From: Chitinophaga chungangae
Lineage (GTDB): Bacteria > Bacteroidota > Bacteroidia > Chitinophagales > Chitinophagaceae
NCBI RefSeq assembly: GCF_017742215.1
Contig: NZ_JAGHKP010000001.1
Coordinates: 434,001-498,000, forward strand
Length of the DNA stretch: 64,000 nucleotides
Direction of reading: 5' to 3'
Shown here: one piece after another, positions 56,870 through 64,000 of the stretch
Position numbering within the stretch: the stretch's first letter is position 1
Layout: each line of letters starts with the position of its first letter
Made by a program: the position numbers and the translations under genes
Notes under the pieces: model-generated
Databases searched by the model: none
Told to the model about the DNA's origin: nothing
The model's input: only the letters and a program-made list of their open reading frames with translations

Positions 56870-56896
56870 GAAAGAGCCCGTGAGAGGGCTCTTTCT
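56869..56896. terminator. Bidirectional terminator between convergent genes
   Basis: AGAAAGAGCCC (56869-56879) and GGGCTCTTTCT (56886-56896) form a perfect 11-bp stem with a 6-base loop. T-rich sequence lies on both sides, serving the GT2 gene and the convergent heparinase-like gene. Confidence 0.88.
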
Positions 56897-56903
56897 GTTT
56901 ATA

Positions 56904-58838
56904 TCAACCTTTGATCTCTACTTTTAATTCTCCTTTCACCCCGTTGTTCTTCGATTTGAGAACGATCCTCTCCAGACCGCCGGGCCAGCTGCGTTCCAGC
57001 CGCGGGTCTTTGTTGTCGATGTGCTCGGTGCTGGCTTCCAGCTGGCTGGCGTTGTAACGCATGTTCAGCGTGAAGTCCTGCCCGGAAAGTTTGATCACGC
57101 CGGGTGTGGAAACGTCTACCTTGCAGGCGGAAAGAAAATGCAGCTCCGGTGCGGCCACGAAAGCGTCCAGCTGGTAAATGTCACTGATGGTGAAGGATTT
57201 GCCGCGCTGCATTGTATAACTTCTTTTCCAGGATTTTACTTTGGCGTCTTTCGGATAAGCCGTGGCAATGTCCGCCGTAAATTTCACTTGTTTGGAGGTG
57301 GCGGAGAACGTTGCCGAAGCCGCTTTGAAACTGCGCCCGTTCATCTGCTGCACGCCGTTGATCAGCGGCAGGTTGTGGTAGGCGGACTGCATGGTCCAGA
57401 TCTTGTAACGGTCCGGGCTGAAGGTCTGGCGCACGTATGTGCCTACGCCCGCGTCTACCAGGCAGGGCATGCCATTGTAATACAGTATGAAGGTGCCCAC
57501 GTCGTTGTGGTTATGCGATTCCGCGTTGTGCCCGCCTTTGCCCGCGAAATAAAAACCTTTCTGGCTGCCGGGATATTCCCGCGCGATGGCCACCTGGTTG
57601 TCCGGGTACCAGGCGTGATCGATCAGCGGCTCTTTCGCGGGGCTGGCCATGATCTCTTTCATGGTGGTAAGATCGGTGATCACGGCTTCGATGGTACCGG
57701 AAGAGGCGTGTTCGTCCATTTTGTCCATATGTGCGACGAACGATCCGAAGCCCGTCATTTCCGCACTGCCGATGGCTTTGCCAAAGCGGTACACCATGCC
57801 TTCGTTGATGCCGCCTTTGGCGCCGGCGTCCGCGAAGTTCACGAAATACGGCGCCTTGATGTACACATTGGCGATATATTGCCCCATGTTTTTGATGAGC
57901 GGGTGGGAATATACGTTCAGCTTGCCTTTGGTGGCATGGTTCAGCAGCTCGAGGCATTCGAAATATTTGCCCCCGGCATGGCTCCAGTAGGAGGGGCCTT
58001 CGTCGCAGGCGCCGTCCGGCAGGTACCAGTCGGTGAACCGGTCGATGGATTGTATGGCTTTGTAAATGTTTTTGGTGCGCAGCGCCTGGTCGTTTTCCAG
58101 CAGCAGGATGCACTGCATCACGTTGTAATTGATCCAGGGGTTCCAGTTGTTCTGCGCGCGGTCGTTGAAGCCCATCCACCAGAAATCGGTGCGTTTGTAA
58201 TAGGGCTCCAGTATTTTATTCCGCACTTCGTTCCGGATGCGCGCCGCGATGTACGGGTTCACTTCATCCAGCTTGTCGTGGAAAAAATAATGCACCCATG
58301 CCAGCAATGCGCCCGCGTCCGCCGAGCCAAGGTCTATCACGGGATTGGTCACGTCCGGCACCAGATCTTTGTTTTTGGTAACGGGAAGATGCGCGCTCAG
58401 CACCCAGGAGCTTTGTTCGCATATGGCCCATACGCCGTTGATCAGCTGGTCGGTGAACCGGCCCTTGCCTTCGGCCAGCTCGGCCAGTGCAAGCGCCTGC
58501 AGCGCGTTTTTGCGTTGGGTGTTGGGCGTCTGCATGATGTCGCGGTTGCCTGTGCGGGTGAACTCCATGTAATCGGTGGCTTTTACAACGCCCCAGCCGA
58601 AATTCAAAGCGTTTTCGCCGCGCGAGATCAATTCGCCGCGGATGGAAGCGGGCAGGCCGTCCCAGAACGCGCGGTCGGAATAGGAGGGTAACGTGACCCA
58701 GTCCTGGTTGCTCACCAGCATGGCGGCCAGCTGTGCCTCGGAGTAGCGGCTCGTCAGCAGTTTTTGATGTTCCTGATGTTCCTGCGCATGGGTAAATACT
58801 GGCAGCAGGATTGCCAGAAAGAGTAGGATTCGTTTCAT
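56904..58838 (-). CDS. Heparinase II/III-like exported protein
   Basis: The 644-residue protein has a signal peptide (PVFTHAQ). An (alpha/alpha) toroid occupies about residues 30-370: QDWVTLPSYSDRAFWDGLPA, NNWNPWINYNVMQCILLLEN, ACDEGPSYWSHAGGKYFECL. It is followed by a heparinase II/III-like beta-sandwich with GKGGHNAESHNHNDVGTFIL and YYNGMPCLVDAGVGTYV. The Tyr of GPSYWSHAGG and the His of SHNHND are likely catalytic or metal residues. Family members cleave glycosaminoglycans, alginate or related uronates by beta-elimination. The substrate here is unknown. There is no SusCD next to it. Confidence 0.87.
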   Translation of the reverse strand: MKRILLFLAILLPVFTHAQEHQEHQKLLTSRYSEAQLAAMLVSNQDWVTLPSYSDRAFWDGLPASIRGELISRGENALNFGWGVVKATDYMEFTRTGNRDIMQTPNTQRKNALQALALAELAEGKGRFTDQLINGVWAICEQSSWVLSAHLPVTKNKDLVPDVTNPVIDLGSADAGALLAWVHYFFHDKLDEVNPYIAARIRNEVRNKILEPYYKRTDFWWMGFNDRAQNNWNPWINYNVMQCILLLENDQALRTKNIYKAIQSIDRFTDWYLPDGACDEGPSYWSHAGGKYFECLELLNHATKGKLNVYSHPLIKNMGQYIANVYIKAPYFVNFADAGAKGGINEGMVYRFGKAIGSAEMTGFGSFVAHMDKMDEHASSGTIEAVITDLTTMKEIMASPAKEPLIDHAWYPDNQVAIAREYPGSQKGFYFAGKGGHNAESHNHNDVGTFILYYNGMPCLVDAGVGTYVRQTFSPDRYKIWTMQSAYHNLPLINGVQQMNGRSFKAASATFSATSKQVKFTADIATAYPKDAKVKSWKRSYTMQRGKSFTISDIYQLDAFVAAPELHFLSACKVDVSTPGVIKLSGQDFTLNMRYNASQLEASTEHIDNKDPRLERSWPGGLERIVLKSKNNGVKGELKVEIKG

Positions 58839-58906
58839 ACCGTGGATACTTTTTTGTTTGAAAACAAAATACCACGAAATTGGCGAAGATCAAATAGCGA
58901 GGCGGA

Positions 58907-59596
58907 TTATCTTTCCTTCAGTTTGTTCAGGTTGATCTTGAACGTTTGCCCCACTGGCAGGCTCTCATCCAGCACCACCACATGTCTCGGTCCCCATTCT
59001 TCCACTTTGTCCGCCGCTATGATGTAGGATTTGTGTATGCGCACGAAATGGCATTCCGGCAGCAGTTTTTCCATTTCGGCGGTGGTGGCGTTTACGATCA
59101 GGCATTTATTTTCGAGGTACACTTTCACGTAATTGCCCATGCTTTGCACGTAGTAGATGTCCATCGGGTCTACGGTGGTTTGCGTGCTGCCGGTTTTAAG
59201 CACCAGCGGCTCCACGGGCGGCGAGGTAACCGGCGCTTCCTGCTGGAGGATCTTGTTCACCGCTTTGAGGAAACGCGGAAAACTGATGGGTTTGAGAATA
59301 TAATCCACTACGTCGTACTCGTAACTTTCCAGCGCAAATTCGCTGTAAGCGGTGGTGAGTATGATCTTCGGGTGATTATTGTTGAGGGTCTTGAGAAGGT
59401 CCAGCCCGCTCAGCTCCGGCATGTTGATGTCGAGGAACACAACGTCCACCTTCTCGCGGTGGAGAAAGTTGGCGGCTTCCATGGCGTTGTAGCAATGCCC
59501 TACCACCTGCAGGGCCTGTACTTTTTCAATATGCGCTTCCAGCACGTAGTGCGCCCCGGGTTCGTCATCTACGATCAGGCAACGGAGTGTTTGCAT
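58907..59596 (-). CDS. LytTR-type response regulator
   Basis: The 229-residue protein has a receiver domain (LRCLIVDDEPGAHYVLEAHI, phosphoacceptor Asp56 in VVFLDINMPELSG, conserved Lys in YILKPISFPRF) and a LytTR DNA-binding domain (STQTTVDPMDIYYVQSMGNY, EKLLPECHFVRIHKSYIIAA). It is the partner of the LytS-type kinase encoded upstream with a 32-base overlap. Targets are unknown. Confidence 0.93.
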   Translation of the reverse strand: MQTLRCLIVDDEPGAHYVLEAHIEKVQALQVVGHCYNAMEAANFLHREKVDVVFLDINMPELSGLDLLKTLNNNHPKIILTTAYSEFALESYEYDVVDYILKPISFPRFLKAVNKILQQEAPVTSPPVEPLVLKTGSTQTTVDPMDIYYVQSMGNYVKVYLENKCLIVNATTAEMEKLLPECHFVRIHKSYIIAADKVEEWGPRHVVVLDESLPVGQTFKINLNKLKER

Positions 59597-60599
59597 GGCG
59601 GTCCAGTGTTAAAATGAGTTCTGTATAATAAATGTTATTCTCTTCGTGCGTGATGAGGGTATGCCGCTTGGAATAGGCCAGCGCCAGGCGCTGTTTTACG
59701 TTGTTCAACCCTACGCCCGTCGAAGATACGGATTGTTTGTTGTCCGGCACGGTGTTGCGGATCTTCATATGCAGCGTTTCCCCCTTGATCTCCAGCTCCA
59801 CCTTGATATAACTGGCGCTCATGCTGGACGGCGCGTATTTGAACGCGTTTTCCACGAACGCGATCAGGATCAGCGGGGTGATGAGCAGGTCTTTTTCATG
59901 GCCTTTTTTCTTGAAATTCACCTGGCAGCGCTGGCGCACGCGCGCCCTTTCGAGATGCACGTAGTTGCGGATGAACTGCAGCTCGTCTTCCAGCGGCACG
60001 AACTGTTTGCGCGAGCTTTCGAGCTGGTAACGCATGAGCTCGGAAATGCTGAGGATCAGTTCGGGCGTTTTGTTCGGGTAACGAAGGCTTACCCCATACA
60101 GGTTGTTCAATGTGTTGAAGAAAAAATGCGGGTTGAGCTGGCTTTGCAGGTATTGCAGCTCTTTTTCCCTTAACAGGAGCGAGTTGCGCAGTTCGGTGGT
60201 TTGCAAGGTGGCGCCGCGGTAGAGGAACCACAGCCCGATGCCGATCAGCAGGCAAGCCAGGGCGAACACGAAGTCGCCGATCCAGAGCATGTCCATGTCG
60301 GTCCTGAACACGTCTACCCGCAGCCTGTAGGTCACAAAAGTGGTAACGGCCAGGCCGGAAGCGATCACGGCCAGGTATTTCCAGTACTGCCTTTTGATGA
60401 TGAGCAGCTGCAAAGCGAATTTGTTGTGAAGCGCGGCCATGATGTAAATAAATACCAAAGACACGCCCTGGTAAAGGTATAGCCGCGTATTGCTGATAGG
60501 TTCATATTGCAGGTTGATGAGCAGGTTTACCGCCAGCAGCACGATCAGGAACAGAATATTGACTACCCAGCTGTTGTTGAATATGTTCTTAAGAGCCAT
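59565..60599 (-). CDS. LytS/YehU-type sensor histidine kinase
   Basis: The 344-residue inner-membrane kinase has four hydrophobic segments in residues 12-130 without a recognisable ligand domain. The His_kinase domain (PF06580) carries His158 in YLQSQLNPHFFFNTLNNLYG, and the ATPase part has LILIAFVENAFKYAPSSMSA and SSTGVGLNNVKQRLALAYSK. It overlaps the response-regulator gene by 32 bases. The signal sensed is unknown. Confidence 0.92.
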   Translation of the reverse strand: MALKNIFNNSWVVNILFLIVLLAVNLLINLQYEPISNTRLYLYQGVSLVFIYIMAALHNKFALQLLIIKRQYWKYLAVIASGLAVTTFVTYRLRVDVFRTDMDMLWIGDFVFALACLLIGIGLWFLYRGATLQTTELRNSLLLREKELQYLQSQLNPHFFFNTLNNLYGVSLRYPNKTPELILSISELMRYQLESSRKQFVPLEDELQFIRNYVHLERARVRQRCQVNFKKKGHEKDLLITPLILIAFVENAFKYAPSSMSASYIKVELEIKGETLHMKIRNTVPDNKQSVSSTGVGLNNVKQRLALAYSKRHTLITHEENNIYYTELILTLDRHANTPLPDRR

Positions 60600-60692
60600 A
60601 TAGGCGGCAATTTAAGACGATCCGCGAGTACATCGGGCCATTTTTCTGATATCCCGCATTCGTCATTTCCCCTGAGGGTTTGGTCAGCTATT

Positions 60693-60724
60693 TTTGGTTC
60701 CCAAGTTTTCAAGTTGCAGCTTTG
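60693..60724 (+). promoter_or_regulatory. Candidate promoter of a small transcript
   Basis: TTTG (60693-60696), 20 bases, then CAGCTTTG (60717-60724), one mismatch from TAnnTTTG. Confidence 0.4.
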
Positions 60725-60730
60725 TGTCCT

Positions 60731-60840
60731 GTAAAATCAGCCCCCGTTCTACAACCTGAAATTGTTTGTTATTCAAGCCCATGTTGACCATTTAACCACT
60801 AAAGGCCGTCTCAATGTTTGAGATGGCCTGTTTCTTTTAT
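60731..60840 (+). ncRNA. Candidate small RNA of about 100 bases
   Basis: The stretch lies between a promoter-like pair and a terminator. AGGCCGTCTCAA (60803-60814) pairs with TTGAGATGGCCT (60818-60829), one G-U pair, with a T-rich tail GTTTCTTTTAT. No gene upstream on this strand needs a terminator, because the nearest plus-strand gene ends at 56869. There is no open frame with a plausible start. Family not recognised. Confidence 0.35.
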
Positions 60841-60979
60841 GCAAAAATACGCCTATTAAATTTTTTATTTTAAAAACACTTATTAATTAATAAAAATTAT
60901 TACTAAGTTTGAAAAGTCTTTAAATTATTTGAATTACGACGCCCGCCACGATCGTGCCATTTAACATGTAATAAAAAAA

Positions 60980-62161
60980 ATGAAACAACCAGACTGGAAA
61001 ACATTGTTGCTCGCCTGCATCCTGGCATCGCCCGGTACGCTGGCGCAGGAATTGAAGCCTGAACTGACCAGCGCGATCCTTCGTACCAAACAGGGAAGCA
61101 TTGTTGAACTGCCGGATTTGCTGATGGAGAAGATACCGGACATCGCGTACCGTAAAGTAATAATGCCGGGCCCGCAATACCTGATCGCAGACGATCCCGA
61201 ATACATCCGGGTGCCGGAAGGCATCGCGCTGCAGGAACCGGTTCAGCCCGGTGCGGTTAGGTTGTATGTTTATAATGTGAATGGCGTTAAAGAACCGGCG
61301 AAAATAGACCGCCGCATCACGGCCGTGATCAAAAATACCGGTACGGGAAACATGCACATCCGCATGCTGAAATATTCTTCCCAGAAACCGAGCGCCAATT
61401 ATTACCAGGTGGGCAAGCAGGGACTGGCGGACTACTTCGCGTCGAAGCCGCAGCGCAATAGCCGTACCATAAAGCCGGGCCAGGCGATCGCCATCGATGA
61501 ACAGCTGGAAAAGAACATTGTGAGGTACAACGAGCTGGTACATGGATTCTACGAATTCGTGATCGACCAGCCGGGCGAGATCAGCGTGATCCAGACAGAC
61601 CTGAAAACCACCGGCCCGGACGCTTTGAAACGCATCACGAATATCATTCCGCCCAAAGGCCAGAATGCCGGCCGCGGCGTATTCGGCGTCAGTAATTACA
61701 GGGTGATCGCAGATTCTTTATACGATACGAAAAACGGCACGATGGAGATCGTTCTCGCAGATGGCGCGAGGGACCCCTGGGTGGAAGGCAAAATGCAGGG
61801 CCGGCCGGACGTTGCGGCGCTTGCGGGCAATTACGGCGTGATGTATAACATCGAAATGAAGTGGAAGAGCAGCGATGGCAAAGGATTGGCTTTGGTAACC
61901 TGGAACGCCCGCAGCGGCAACAACCAGTGGTGCGCGGGCATGGCAAATACGATGGTGGTCAGCAAGGGAAAATTCCGTGAAGGGATCATCCAGCTGCCGT
62001 CGGACCGGCTTGTCACGAAAGCCGCGCCGGAAGCGGTGCTCATCCAGATATTCGAACCGGCCGCAAACGGTGGGGAACAAACGATCAGGCTGACTTATTC
62101 ACCACCCGGCGCTTCCTGCCTGCCAACGCCGCTCGTTTTTATACCGGTTGATCTGAAATAG
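60980..62161 (+). CDS. Secreted protein of unknown function
   Basis: The 393-residue protein has a signal peptide (SPGTLAQ, about residue 23) and no other hydrophobic segment. It appears all-beta: repeated short strands around AVRLYVYNVNGVKEPAKIDR, HIRMLKYSSQKPSANYYQVG, VFGVSNYRVIADSLYD and NYGVMYNIEMKWKSSDGKGL. The C-terminal half resembles proteins that wrap extracellular or spore surfaces in other phyla, but I cannot name a family. No catalytic motif is visible. It is alone, preceded by an AT-rich region, and the histidine operon follows. Confidence 0.75.
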   Translation: MKQPDWKTLLLACILASPGTLAQELKPELTSAILRTKQGSIVELPDLLMEKIPDIAYRKVIMPGPQYLIADDPEYIRVPEGIALQEPVQPGAVRLYVYNVNGVKEPAKIDRRITAVIKNTGTGNMHIRMLKYSSQKPSANYYQVGKQGLADYFASKPQRNSRTIKPGQAIAIDEQLEKNIVRYNELVHGFYEFVIDQPGEISVIQTDLKTTGPDALKRITNIIPPKGQNAGRGVFGVSNYRVIADSLYDTKNGTMEIVLADGARDPWVEGKMQGRPDVAALAGNYGVMYNIEMKWKSSDGKGLALVTWNARSGNNQWCAGMANTMVVSKGKFREGIIQLPSDRLVTKAAPEAVLIQIFEPAANGGEQTIRLTYSPPGASCLPTPLVFIPVDLK

Positions 62162-62183
62162 ACACAAGCGGCCGGAAGTATTG

Positions 62184-62221
62184 CGGTTTTGAATATTTTC
62201 CATGAAAATGCCGCGAAAACC
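62184..62221 (+). repeat. Nested hairpin after the secreted-protein gene
   Basis: CGGTTTT (62184-62190) pairs with AAAACCG (62215-62221), and ATTTTC pairs with GAAAAT inside. No T run follows; it may weakly terminate the upstream gene. Confidence 0.4.
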
Positions 62222-62249
62222 GAATAATTTCTATAAAATGTCCGGGTGT

Positions 62250-62279
62250 TTTGAATTTTAAAATTAGTTCCTACATTTG
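62250..62279 (+). promoter_or_regulatory. Promoter of the histidine operon
   Basis: TTTG (62250-62253), 18 bases, then TACATTTG (62272-62279), a full match to the -7 element. The expected start near 62286 is about 11 bases before the leader peptide. Confidence 0.7.
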
Positions 62280-62296
62280 CACCGGATTCACAAATT

Positions 62297-62362
62297 ATGA
62301 TCAACAACGTACATACACACCATCACCATTCTTACCCGACCGGTAGGCAGGGGATGCTGTAA
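62297..62362 (+). CDS. hisL: Histidine operon leader peptide
   Basis: The 21-codon frame reads MINNVHTHHHHSYPTGRQGM then L and stop. Five of the codons 6 to 11 are His. It lies between the promoter and an attenuator hairpin, directly before hisG. When charged tRNA-His is scarce the ribosome should stall at 62312-62329. It carries no function as a protein. It has no clear ribosome-binding site, as is usual in this phylum. Confidence 0.9.
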   Translation: MINNVHTHHHHSYPTGRQGML

Positions 62363-62420
62363 CAAGTACTTTACAGATATTCACCATCAAAGGCTTACCG
62401 GACACGGTAGGCCTTTTTTG
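62340..62420 (+). promoter_or_regulatory. his attenuator: antiterminator and terminator stems
   Basis: Terminator: AAAGGCTTACCG (62389-62400), loop GACA, CGGTAGGCCTTT (62405-62416), then T. Antiterminator: CCGGTAGGC (62340-62348), inside the leader-peptide frame, can pair with GCTTACCGG (62393-62401) and so consume the 5' arm of the terminator. Stalling at the His codons leaves 62340-62348 free and allows read-through; full translation covers it and terminates. Confidence 0.85.
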
Positions 62421-62494
62421 TTTCAAAAACAACATTCAAAGAAACATTCAATTATGAGACCGTAAGGTCCCATCTGGCCCGTAAAAAAATAAAC

Positions 62495-63358
62495 ATGCCT
62501 CAGATGAAGTTGCGAATTGCCATTCAGAAATCCGGCCGCTTACACGAAGATTCTATCAAACTGCTGAAAGAATGCGGGATAGACATCAATAACGGCGTGA
62601 ACAAACTCAAGACAGAAGCCACCAATTTCCCGCTGGAAGTGTTTTTCCTCCGCGACGACGATATTCCGCAATACGTGGAAGACGGCGTGGCAGACCTCGG
62701 CATCGTGGGCGAAAATGTAGTGCTGGAAAAGAACAGGCCCCTGCGCACCGTCGAAAAGCTGGGTTTTGGCAAATGCCGTTTAGCCATGGCCGTTCCCAAA
62801 TCCATGGAATACAGCTCCATCCGCGACCTGCAGGGCCAGCGCATCGCCACCAGCTATCCCGTGATCGTGAACGATTTCCTGCGGAAACTGGACATCCAGG
62901 CGGAGATCCACGAGATCAGCGGTTCCGTGGAAATAGCGCCGGGCATTGGTTTGGCGGATGCCATCTGCGACCTGGTGAGCAGCGGGTCCACCCTGTTCAT
63001 GAACGGGCTGAAGGAAGTGGAAACGGTGCTGCGCTCCGAAGCGGTGCTGGTGAGCAACGACAAACTTTCGCCCGGGCAGCAGCAATTGCTGGCCAAGCTG
63101 CAATTCCGCATCCAGGCAGTGAAAAAAGCCAAGAACAACAAATACGTGCTGCTGAACGCCCCCAACGATAAACTTCCCGAGATAATCGGTTTGCTGCCCG
63201 GCATGAAAAGCCCGACCGTACTGCCTTTGGCGGAAGAAGGCTGGAGCTCCGTGCACTCCGTGCTGAATGAAAACGATTTCTGGGACATCATCGAAAACCT
63301 CAAGGCCGCCGGCGCGCAAGGCATTCTGGTAGTGCCGATCGAGAAAATGGTCGTTTAA
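62495..63358 (+). CDS. hisG: ATP phosphoribosyltransferase, long form
   Basis: First enzyme of histidine synthesis: ATP + PRPP to phosphoribosyl-ATP. The 287-residue protein starts MKLRIAIQKSGRLHEDSIKL (fourth codon is a second ATG). It has DDIPQYVEDGVADLGIVGEN, the PRPP loop EIAPGIGLADAICDLVSSGS and a C-terminal ACT-like regulatory domain (residues 210-287, KNNKYVLLNAPNDKLPEIIG). That domain marks the hexameric, histidine-inhibited long form, which needs no HisZ. It follows the attenuator by about 75 bases and is followed by hisD after 11 bases. Confidence 0.96.
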   Translation: MPQMKLRIAIQKSGRLHEDSIKLLKECGIDINNGVNKLKTEATNFPLEVFFLRDDDIPQYVEDGVADLGIVGENVVLEKNRPLRTVEKLGFGKCRLAMAVPKSMEYSSIRDLQGQRIATSYPVIVNDFLRKLDIQAEIHEISGSVEIAPGIGLADAICDLVSSGSTLFMNGLKEVETVLRSEAVLVSNDKLSPGQQQLLAKLQFRIQAVKKAKNNKYVLLNAPNDKLPEIIGLLPGMKSPTVLPLAEEGWSSVHSVLNENDFWDIIENLKAAGAQGILVVPIEKMVV

Positions 63359-63369
63359 AACAAAGAGCT

Positions 63370-64000
63370 ATGCAAATTATCCGTTACCCGGAGAAAAATA
63401 CATGGGAACAGTTGCTGAAACGCCCCGCGTTTGATACACGCGAGCTGGAATACACCGTGTCGGCCATTCTCGGTGATGTAAAGGAAAACGGCGACGCGGC
63501 CCTTCGCCGCTATACCGCGCAGTTCGACAAAGTGACGCTGGAAGAGATCGCCGTAACGGCGGAAGAATTTGAAGCGGCGAACGCCGTGCTGGACGAATCC
63601 CTGAAAACGGCCATCCGCACCGCGGCGACCAACATCGAAACGTTCCACCGCGCGCAGGTGGAGCCCGTTACGATGCTCGAAACCATGCCCGGCGTGCAAT
63701 GCTGGCGCAAACCGGTTGGCATCGAAAAAGTAGGTTTATATATTCCCGGCGGCACCGCCCCGCTGTTCTCCACCATCCTGATGCTGGCCATCCCCGCCAG
63801 GCTGGCGGGTTGCAGCGAGATCGTGCTGTGCACGCCCCCGGGCAAAAACGGCGCGGTGCATCCTGCAGTGCTCTGGGCCGCGCGTTATACCGGCATCACG
63901 CAGGTATTCAAGACAGGCGGCGTGCAGGCGATCGGCGCCATGGCTTACGGCACGGAAAGCGTGCCGAAAGTGTACAAGATATTCGGCCCGGGCAACCAGT
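63370..64000 (+). CDS. hisD: Histidinol dehydrogenase, 3' end cut by window edge
   Basis: Last enzyme of the pathway, oxidising L-histidinol to L-histidine with two NAD+. The visible 210 residues begin MQIIRYPEKNTWEQLLKRPA and contain CWRKPVGIEKVGLYIPGGTA and PLFSTILMLAIPARLAGCSE. The NAD/substrate region TQVFKTGGVQAIGAMAYGTE and KIFGPGNQ follows at the window edge. The full protein is about 430 residues, so half is missing. It starts 11 bases after hisG in the same operon. Confidence 0.96.
   Translation, partial: MQIIRYPEKNTWEQLLKRPAFDTRELEYTVSAILGDVKENGDAALRRYTAQFDKVTLEEIAVTAEEFEAANAVLDESLKTAIRTAATNIETFHRAQVEPVTMLETMPGVQCWRKPVGIEKVGLYIPGGTAPLFSTILMLAIPARLAGCSEIVLCTPPGKNGAVHPAVLWAARYTGITQVFKTGGVQAIGAMAYGTESVPKVYKIFGPGNQ

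Larger units (their letters stand above)
60600..60979. other. Intergenic region with a candidate small-RNA unit
   Basis: The gap of 380 bases between the divergent LytS gene and the next secreted-protein gene has no protein-coding frame of note. It contains a promoter-like pair (60693-60724) and a strong hairpin with a T-rich tail (60803-60840). It ends in very AT-rich sequence (60840-60940). Confidence 0.5.

Noticed and set aside
57021..58691. 556-codon plus-strand frame antisense to the heparinase II/III-like gene
   Set aside because: The minus strand has signal peptide, toroid and beta-sandwich motifs; the plus frame has none.

Overview
The window looks like a chromosomal segment of a Bacteroidota bacterium, most likely a Chitinophagaceae/Chitinophaga-type soil organism. 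The evidence is a SusC/SusD pair with its own ECF sigma and FecR anti-sigma, promoters of the TTTG-N18..20-TAnnTTTG type, several enzyme families typical of this phylum (DUF4254+GT9, DUF6157, DUF4434, DUF5009, heparinase II/III-like), and moderate GC. I see no insertion sequence, integrase, CRISPR array or rRNA. The only traces of gene flux are a NACHT-type defence gene and a decayed DUF1016 fragment.

Layout. 1-693 is the 5' part of a lactonase gene on the minus strand. 1148-11901 holds the core cluster rplK-rplA-rplJ-rplL-rpoB-rpoC with an L10-leader-like RNA and intergenic hairpins. 12152-17623 carries housekeeping and envelope genes: a glycerophosphodiesterase, an OmpH-like lipoprotein, an APC permease, and DUF4254 with a GT9 glycosyltransferase. 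17700 starts a tRNA-Gln(TTG), followed by a DUF6157 gene and a nuclease-NACHT ATPase (18510-20519) that resembles an antiphage STAND protein. 20590-32472 is a coherent locus: tricorn-like peptidase, ECF sigma factor, FecR anti-sigma, SusC, SusD, secreted cyanophycinase and isoaspartyl peptidase lipoprotein. I read it as a cyanophycin (or related beta-aspartyl polymer) capture and digestion system. 32526-34547 has a PAP2-beta-barrel fusion, an LprI-like protein and a tRNA-Gln(CTG) on the minus strand.

34713-38770 contains an NmrA-type reductase, a ZU5-like lipoprotein and an MhqO/MhqD-like pair suited to quinone detoxification. 38754-40985 is a minus-strand AraC-HAD-CAT-like operon. 41068-43094 is a PAS-LuxR regulator with a GntP gluconate-type transporter. 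43135-55591 is a ROK regulator divergent from a tight nine-gene sugar-catabolic operon: FAD oxidoreductase, GHL10-like protein, DUF5009, SSS symporter, two SGNH esterases, DUF4434, AGE epimerase and an alpha/beta esterase. A degraded DUF1016/YhcG nuclease remnant lies behind it. 55991-60599 has a GT2, a heparinase II/III-like protein and a LytS/LytR pair. 60980-62161 is an unrecognised secreted protein. 62250-64000 is the start of the histidine operon, with a leader peptide containing five His codons, an attenuator, hisG and a partial hisD.

Genes that appear to work together are the core transcription/translation operon, the sigma/FecR-controlled cyanophycin locus, the ROK-controlled sugar/ester locus, and the attenuated his operon. 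All functional assignments come from reading motifs; no database search was run.
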